Assembly: GCF_003086295.3 (NCBI RefSeq)
Contig: NC_092044.1
Coordinates: 76,346,024-76,410,023, forward strand
Source: Arachis hypogaea
Taxonomy: Eukaryota; Streptophyta; Magnoliopsida; Fabales; Fabaceae
Reading direction: 5' to 3'
DNA: 64,000 bases
The notes beneath the pieces were generated by a model. That model made no database searches. It was not told where the DNA came from and saw nothing but the letters and a program-made list of their open reading frames with translations. Position numbers and translations under genes: made by a program. How positions within the stretch are numbered: the first letter of the stretch is position 1; each line of letters begins with the position of its first letter. Below are positions 59,094 through 64,000 of the stretch, in pieces.

Positions 59094-61751
59094 TCACTCA
59101 AGTATCAATTTTGAGCACTCCTGCTCAAAATTGCTCTCAAGATAAAGCTTGATTCTCTGTCCATTAACAATGAACTTTTTGTCAGAATCAATATCCTGAA
59201 GCTCAACATATCCATATGGTGACACTCCTGTAATCACATACGGACCCCTCCACCGGGATTTGAGTTTTCCTGGAAACAATCTGAGCCTAGAGTTGAAGAG
59301 CAGGACTTTTTGTCCCGGCTCAAAGACTCTGGATGACAGCTTCTTGTCATGCCACTTCTTTGCCTTTTCCTTATAAATTTTTGCATTTTCAAAGGCATTG
59401 AGTCTGAACTCTTCTACCTCATTTAGCTGGAGCAATCTTTTTTCATCAGCTAACTGAGCATCCATGTTTAGGAATCTGGTTGCCCAGTAGGCTTTATGTT
59501 CCAGTTCCACGGGCAGATGACAGGCCTTCCCATACACCAGTTGGTATGGAGAGGTTCCTATAGGAGTCTTGAATGCTGTTCTGTATGCCCACAGAGCATC
59601 ATCCAAGCTCTTTGCCCAATCCTTTCTTCGGGTTATCACAGTCCGTTCCAGGATTCTTTTTAGCTCTCTGTTAGAGACTTCAGCTTGCCCATTTGTCTGT
59701 GGATGATACGGAGTTACCACTTTGTGGCTAATCCCATATCTAACCATAGCAGAGTATAGCTGTCTATTGCAGAAATGAGTGCCCCCGTCACTGATTAGTA
59801 CTCTGGGAACACCAAATCTGCTGAAGATGTGTTTCTGGAGGAATTTTAGCACGGTCTTGGTATCATTAGTGGGTGTAGCAATTGCTTCTACCCACTTAGA
59901 TACATAGTCCACTGCCACCAGAATGTAAGTGTTTGAGTATGATGGTGGGAATGGACCCATGAAGTCAATTCCCCATACATCAAACAATTCTATCTCTAAT
60001 ATCCCTTGTTGAGGCATGGCATATCCGTGAGGCAAGTTACCAGCTCTTTGGCAACTGTCACAGTTACGCACAAACTCTCGGGCATCTTTATAGAGAGTAG
60101 GCCAGTAGAAGTCACATTGGAGGACTTTAGTGGCTGTTCGCTCACTTCCAAAATGTCCTCCATACTGTGATCCATGGCAGTGCCATAGGATCCTTTGTGC
60201 TTCTTCTCTGGGTACACATCTGCGGATCATTCCGTCTGCACATCTCTTAAAGAGATATGGTTCATCCCAGAGGTAGTACTTGGCATCTGAAATTAATTTC
60301 TTTCTTTGCACTCTGCTGTACTCCTGGGGTATGAACCTCACAGCTTTATAATTTGCAATATCTGCAAACCATGGAGCTTCCTGAATGGCAAAGAGTTGCT
60401 CATCTGGGAAAGTCTCTGAGATCTCAGTAGAAGGGAGGGACGCCCCAGCTACTGGTTCTATTCGGGACAGATGATCAGCTACTTGGTTCTCTGTCCCTTT
60501 TCTGTCTCTTATTTTTATATCAAACTCTTGCAGAAGCAACACCCATCTGATAAGCCTGGGTTTTGAATCCTGCTTTGTGAGTAAGTATTTAAGAGCAGCA
60601 TGGTCAGTGTACACAACCACTTTGGACCCCACTAGATAGGATCTAAACTTGTCAATGGCATAGACCACTGCAAGTAACTCTTTTTCTGTGGTTGTGTAAT
60701 TCTTCTGTGCGTCATTTAGAACACGGCTGGCATAATAAATGATGTGCAGAAGCTTGTTATGCCTCTGTCCCAATACTGCACCAATGGCATGGTCACTGGC
60801 ATCACACATTAGTTCAAATGGCAATGTCCAATCTGGTGCAGAGATGACTGGTGCTGTGACCAGCTTAGCTTTCAGGGTCTCAAATGCCTGCAGACACTGT
60901 GTGTCAAACACAAATGGTGTGTCAGCAGCTAGCAGGTTACTCAAAGGCTTTGCAATTTTCGAAAAATCCTTTATAAACCTTCTGTAGAATCCTGCATGCC
61001 CCAGAAAGCTTCTGATTGCCTTAACATTGGCAGGTGGTGGTAATTTTTCAATTACCTCTACCTTTGCCTTATCCACCTCTATTCCCCTGCTTGAAATTTT
61101 GTGCCCAAGGACAATTCCTTCAGTCACCATAAAGTGACATTTCTCCCAGTTTAAAACCAGGTTAGTCTCTTGGCACCTTTTCAGGACAAGTGATAGGTGG
61201 TTAAGACAGGAGTTGAATGAGTCTCCATATACTGAGAAGTCATCCATGAAGACTTCAAGAAATTTCTCCACCATATCAGAGAAGATGGATAGCATGCATC
61301 TCTGAAAGGTTGTAGGAGCATTACACAGACCAAAAGGCATCCTTCTGTAGGCAAACACACCAGAAGGGCAAGTAAATGCTGTTTTCTCTTGGTCCTGAGG
61401 ATCTACTGCAATTTGGTTGTAACCTGAATAGCCATCCAAAAAGCAGTAATAATCATGACCAGCTAGTCTTTCTAGCATTTGGTCTATGAATGGTAAAGGA
61501 AAATGATCCTTTCTGGTGGCTGTATTGAGCCTTCTGTAGTCAATACACATACGCCACCCTGTGACTGTTCTTGTAGGAACCAGTTTATTTTTTTCATTAT
61601 GAACCACTGTCATGCCTCCCTTTTTGGGGACAACTTGGACAGGGCTCACCCAGGGGCTATCAGAAATAGGATAAATAATCCCAGCCTCTAGTAATTTAGT
61701 GACCTCTTTCTGCACCACTTCCTTCATGGCTGGATTTAGCCTCCTTTGTGG
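59094..61751 (-). CDS. Element D reverse transcriptase, RNase H and integrase
   Basis: This open frame of 877 residues from MKEVVQKEV is in frame with protease and separated from it only by the TAA at 61752-61754. RT has its FMDD box at about 160-163. RNase H acidic residues are in CDASD (about 309), TEKE, YTDH (about 375) and VADH (about 417). The integrase zinc-binding HHCC region is at about 515-560. The core has [17 protein letters not shown] and HPQTNGQAE with the catalytic Asp, Asp and Glu, and the GPYVI module closes the protein. All catalytic residues are present. This is the most complete enzyme set in the window and a plausible helper type for C. Confidence 0.95.
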   Translation of the reverse strand, partial: PQRRLNPAMKEVVQKEVTKLLEAGIIYPISDSPWVSPVQVVPKKGGMTVVHNEKNKLVPTRTVTGWRMCIDYRRLNTATRKDHFPLPFIDQMLERLAGHDYYCFLDGYSGYNQIAVDPQDQEKTAFTCPSGVFAYRRMPFGLCNAPTTFQRCMLSIFSDMVEKFLEVFMDDFSVYGDSFNSCLNHLSLVLKRCQETNLVLNWEKCHFMVTEGIVLGHKISSRGIEVDKAKVEVIEKLPPPANVKAIRSFLGHAGFYRRFIKDFSKIAKPLSNLLAADTPFVFDTQCLQAFETLKAKLVTAPVISAPDWTLPFELMCDASDHAIGAVLGQRHNKLLHIIYYASRVLNDAQKNYTTTEKELLAVVYAIDKFRSYLVGSKVVVYTDHAALKYLLTKQDSKPRLIRWVLLLQEFDIKIRDRKGTENQVADHLSRIEPVAGASLPSTEISETFPDEQLFAIQEAPWFADIANYKAVRFIPQEYSRVQRKKLISDAKYYLWDEPYLFKRCADGMIRRCVPREEAQRILWHCHGSQYGGHFGSERTATKVLQCDFYWPTLYKDAREFVRNCDSCQRAGNLPHGYAMPQQGILEIELFDVWGIDFMGPFPPSYSNTYILVAVDYVSKWVEAIATPTNDTKTVLKFLQKHIFSRFGVPRVLISDGGTHFCNRQLYSAMVRYGISHKVVTPYHPQTNGQAEVSNRELKRILERTVITRRKDWAKSLDDALWAYRTAFKTPIGTSPYQLVYGKACHLPVELEHKAYWATRFLNMDAQLADEKRLLQLNEVEEFRLNAFENAKIYKEKAKKWHDKKLSSRVFEPGQKVLLFNSRLRLFPGKLKSRWRGPYVITGVSPYGYVELQDIDSDKKFIVNGQRIKLYLESNFEQECSKLILE

Positions 61752-64000
61752 TTAGACCACTAGTTTGGCATTATCCTCCAACAGGATCTTGTGCATGCAT
61801 CTAGCTGGGCTAATGCCCTTAAGATCACTTATGGACCACCCAAGAGCTGTCTTGTGTGTCCTTAGCACTTGAATCAGTGCTTCCTCTTCCTGTGGATTTA
61901 AAGCAGAGCTTATAATCACTGGAAAAGTTTCACCCACTCCCAGAAATGCATATTTCAAGGATGGTGGTAATGGTTTGAGTTCAGGTTTGGGAGGCTTATC
62001 CTCCTCCTGAGGAATTTTCGAAAATTCCTTTGTTTCCTCTGGTTCTTCTTGATCAGGTTGAGCATCTTTGAAGATGTCCTCAAGCTCTGATTCTAGGCCT
62101 TCATTCATATTAATCTCTTCTACCAGAGAGTCAATAATGTCAGTGCCCATGCAGTCATTTGGTGTGTCTGGATGCTGCATAGCTTTTACAGCATTCAACT
62201 TGAACTCATCTTCATTGACTCTTAGGGTTACTTCCCCTTTTTGTACATCAATGAGAGTTCGTCCAGTTGCTAGGAAAGGTCTTCCTAGAATGAGAGTTGC
62301 ACTCTTGTGCTCCTCCATTTCCAGCACCACAAAGTCAGTTGGAAAGGCGAATGGCCCAACCTTGACAATCATATCCTCTATTATGCCTGATGGATATTTA
62401 ATGGAGCCATCAGCAAGTTGGAGGCATATCCGGGTTGGTTTGACTTCTCCAGTCAACCCAAGCCTTCTGATAGTGGATGCAGGTATTAGATTGATGCTTG
62501 CTCCAAGATCACATAGGGCCGTCTTGGTGCAAGCACCTTCTAATGTGCATGGTATCATAAAGCTTCCTGGATCCTGAAGCTTTTCTGGTAAGCTTTTCAG
62601 AATGACTGCACTGCATTCTTCAGTGAAAAATACTTTTTCAGTTTTTCTCCAATCCTTCTTATGACTTAAGATTTCTTTCATGAACTTAGCATAAGAAGGT
62701 ATTTGCTCAAGTGCCTCTGCAAACGGAATCTTTATTTCAAGAGTCCTTAGATAGTCTGCAAAGCGGGCAAATTGCTTATCCTGTTCCACTTGGCGGAGTT
62801 TTTGAGGATAAGGCATCTTGGCTTTATAGTCTTCAACCTTAGATGCTGCAGGTTTATTCCTTACAGAAGTGGTTGAAGAAGCCTTGTTAGAGGAATTACT
62901 GTCAGCACTCTCAGGTGTCTGATCCTCCCTTGGCGTCTGAACGCCAGGATTGGGTGGAAAATGGGCGTTTAACGCCAACTTTTCCCCCTTTTCTGGCGTT
63001 TGAACGCCAGAACTGGGCAGGGAATGGGCGTTTAACGCCAGCTTTCCTTCCTTCTCTGGCGTTTGAACGCCAATAACATTCCTCTCTGGGCTCTTACTGT
63101 CCTCAGAGGGATTTTGAACAGTGGTTTGGTTATCCCCTGTCAATTGTTCCTTGTTTGGCTTTTTGCTACTTTGAGCAGTGTTATTCAATGTTTTCCCACT
63201 CCTCAGTTGAACTGCTTGGCATTCCTCTGTTATCTGTTTAGATATCTGCTGTTTTGCTTGATTCAACTGTAGTTCTATGTTCTTGTTAGCAACTTTAGTT
63301 TCATGGAGCATCTCTTTAAATTCTGCTAACTGTTCTGTCATCAGGAGCAATTGTTGATTAAGCTCAATCATCTGTTCTTGAGGATTAGGATCAGTGGCTA
63401 GTGCCATGACTTCCTCCTTAGGAGAGAACTCATTGCTAGAGTACAAACATTGGTTTCTAGCAACAGTGTCTATAAGCTCTTGAGCTTCTTCAATTGTCTT
63501 CCTCATGTGTATAGATCCACCAGCTGAGTGGTCTAAAGACATCTGAGCTTTTTCTATAAGCCCATAGTAGAAGATGTCTAATTGTACCCACTCTGAAAAC
63601 ATTTCAGAAGGGCATTTTCTTAGCATACCGCTATACCTCTCCCAGGCATTGTAAAAGGATTCATTATCCTCTTGTTTAAAGCCTTGGATGTCTAGCCTTA
63701 GCTGTGTCATCCTTTTTGGGGGGGTAAAAGTGATTCAGGAATTTGTCTGATAACTGTTTCCATGTCTTTATGCTTGCTGTAGGTTGGTTATTCAACCACC
63801 TTTTAGCTTGATCTTTTACAGCAAATGGAAACAGTAATAGTCTGTAGACATCCTGATCCACCTCTTTATCATGTACTATGTCAGCAATTTGTAAGAACTG
63901 TGCCAGAAACTCAGTAGGCTCTTCTTGTGGAAGACCGGAATACTGGCAATTTTGCTGCACTATGATAATGAGTTGAGGGTTTAGCTCAAAGATGATTGCT
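61752..64000 (-). pseudogene. Element D gag-protease, 5' end off the window, one frameshift
   Basis: From the right edge the frame reads FELNPQL, the gag domain (LLLFPFAVKDQAKRW to FYPPKK), then shifts frame at a run of seven G at about 63718-63724. It continues through LDHSAGGS, a coiled-coil region (about residues 110-160 of the second frame), QLRSGK, and a linker with two copies of GVQTPEK and LALNAH encoded by GGCGTT/AACGCC palindromes. The retropepsin CDLGAS box (400-405) and TLILGRPFLATGRT follow. The frame ends in a TAA at 61752-61754, where A has CAA (Gln). The gag start is not in the window. Confidence 0.92.

Larger units (their letters stand above)
54600..64000 (-). mobile_element. 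Element D: Ty3/gypsy (Athila-type) element with accessory ORF, runs off the window
   Basis: The left LTR is at 54600-56188. The internal region holds, in minus-strand order from the edge, gag, protease, RT, RNase H, integrase and then an accessory ORF. It is inserted in the right LTR of C. The PBS and 5' LTR are outside the window. Apart from one frameshift in gag and one nonsense codon before RT the coding part is intact, so it is fairly young. Its first 67 bp are present twice (54600-54666 and 54667 onward). Confidence 0.93.

Overview
This is gene-poor plant DNA made almost entirely of LTR retrotransposons inserted into one another. I see no ordinary host gene, no rRNA or tRNA gene and no CRISPR array. 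Plant origin follows from Athila-type Ty3/gypsy polyproteins, a Sirevirus-like Ty1/copia element with an extra 3' ORF, and primer binding sites for tRNA-Asp. A legume, and Arachis (peanut) in particular, is my best guess from the look of the LTRs and the GGCGTT/AACGCC palindromes. That is inference and was not tested by any search.

Layout, left to right. (H) An old, broken gypsy pol on the minus strand at 1-1629 and 12850-13398 is split by (A), a young minus-strand gypsy element at 1630-12849 with two LTRs, PBS, gag, protease, RT, RNase H and integrase, and 5-bp target duplication GCATA. 13399-17822 is AT-rich non-coding DNA with microsatellites and a 547-bp fold-back element. From about 17823 onward the host is one degenerate minus-strand copia element: 3' LTR at 17823-19659, 3' ORF at 29215-30660, and pol pieces at 31109-33344, 35104-35763 and 44892-45024. 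Its 5' part lies beyond the right edge. It carries four primary insertions: B (19807-28528, plus strand, TSD AAGCT), solo LTR E (33350-35098, TSD GGTTC), F (35764-44891, plus strand, TSD CTAAC, itself split by solo LTR G at 38770-40401, TSD AGAAT), and C (45025 onward, minus strand). The right LTR of C is entered at 54600 by D (minus strand), which runs off the window.

How the elements relate. A and D encode full polyproteins, apart from a few lesions. B is a deletion derivative of the A family: gag and protease are joined in frame to the integrase C-terminus. C is a relative of D that keeps gag, protease and a downstream accessory ORF but has no RT, RNase H or integrase. F has no recognisable pol and carries an unfamiliar 521-codon ORF. 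B, C and F would need enzymes from partners such as A or D.

The most interesting signals are shared RNA-like structures. Elements A, B, C, D and F all have a hairpin 41-64 nt after the gag/pol stop, with loop AGRCAA and a stem that changes in a compensatory way. A, B, C, D, E and G all have three successive small hairpins near the LTR 3' end, two of them with compensatory stem changes. The same accessory protein family appears downstream of pol in both the copia element and the gypsy elements C and D. Several families also carry their own arrays of short GC-rich palindromes.
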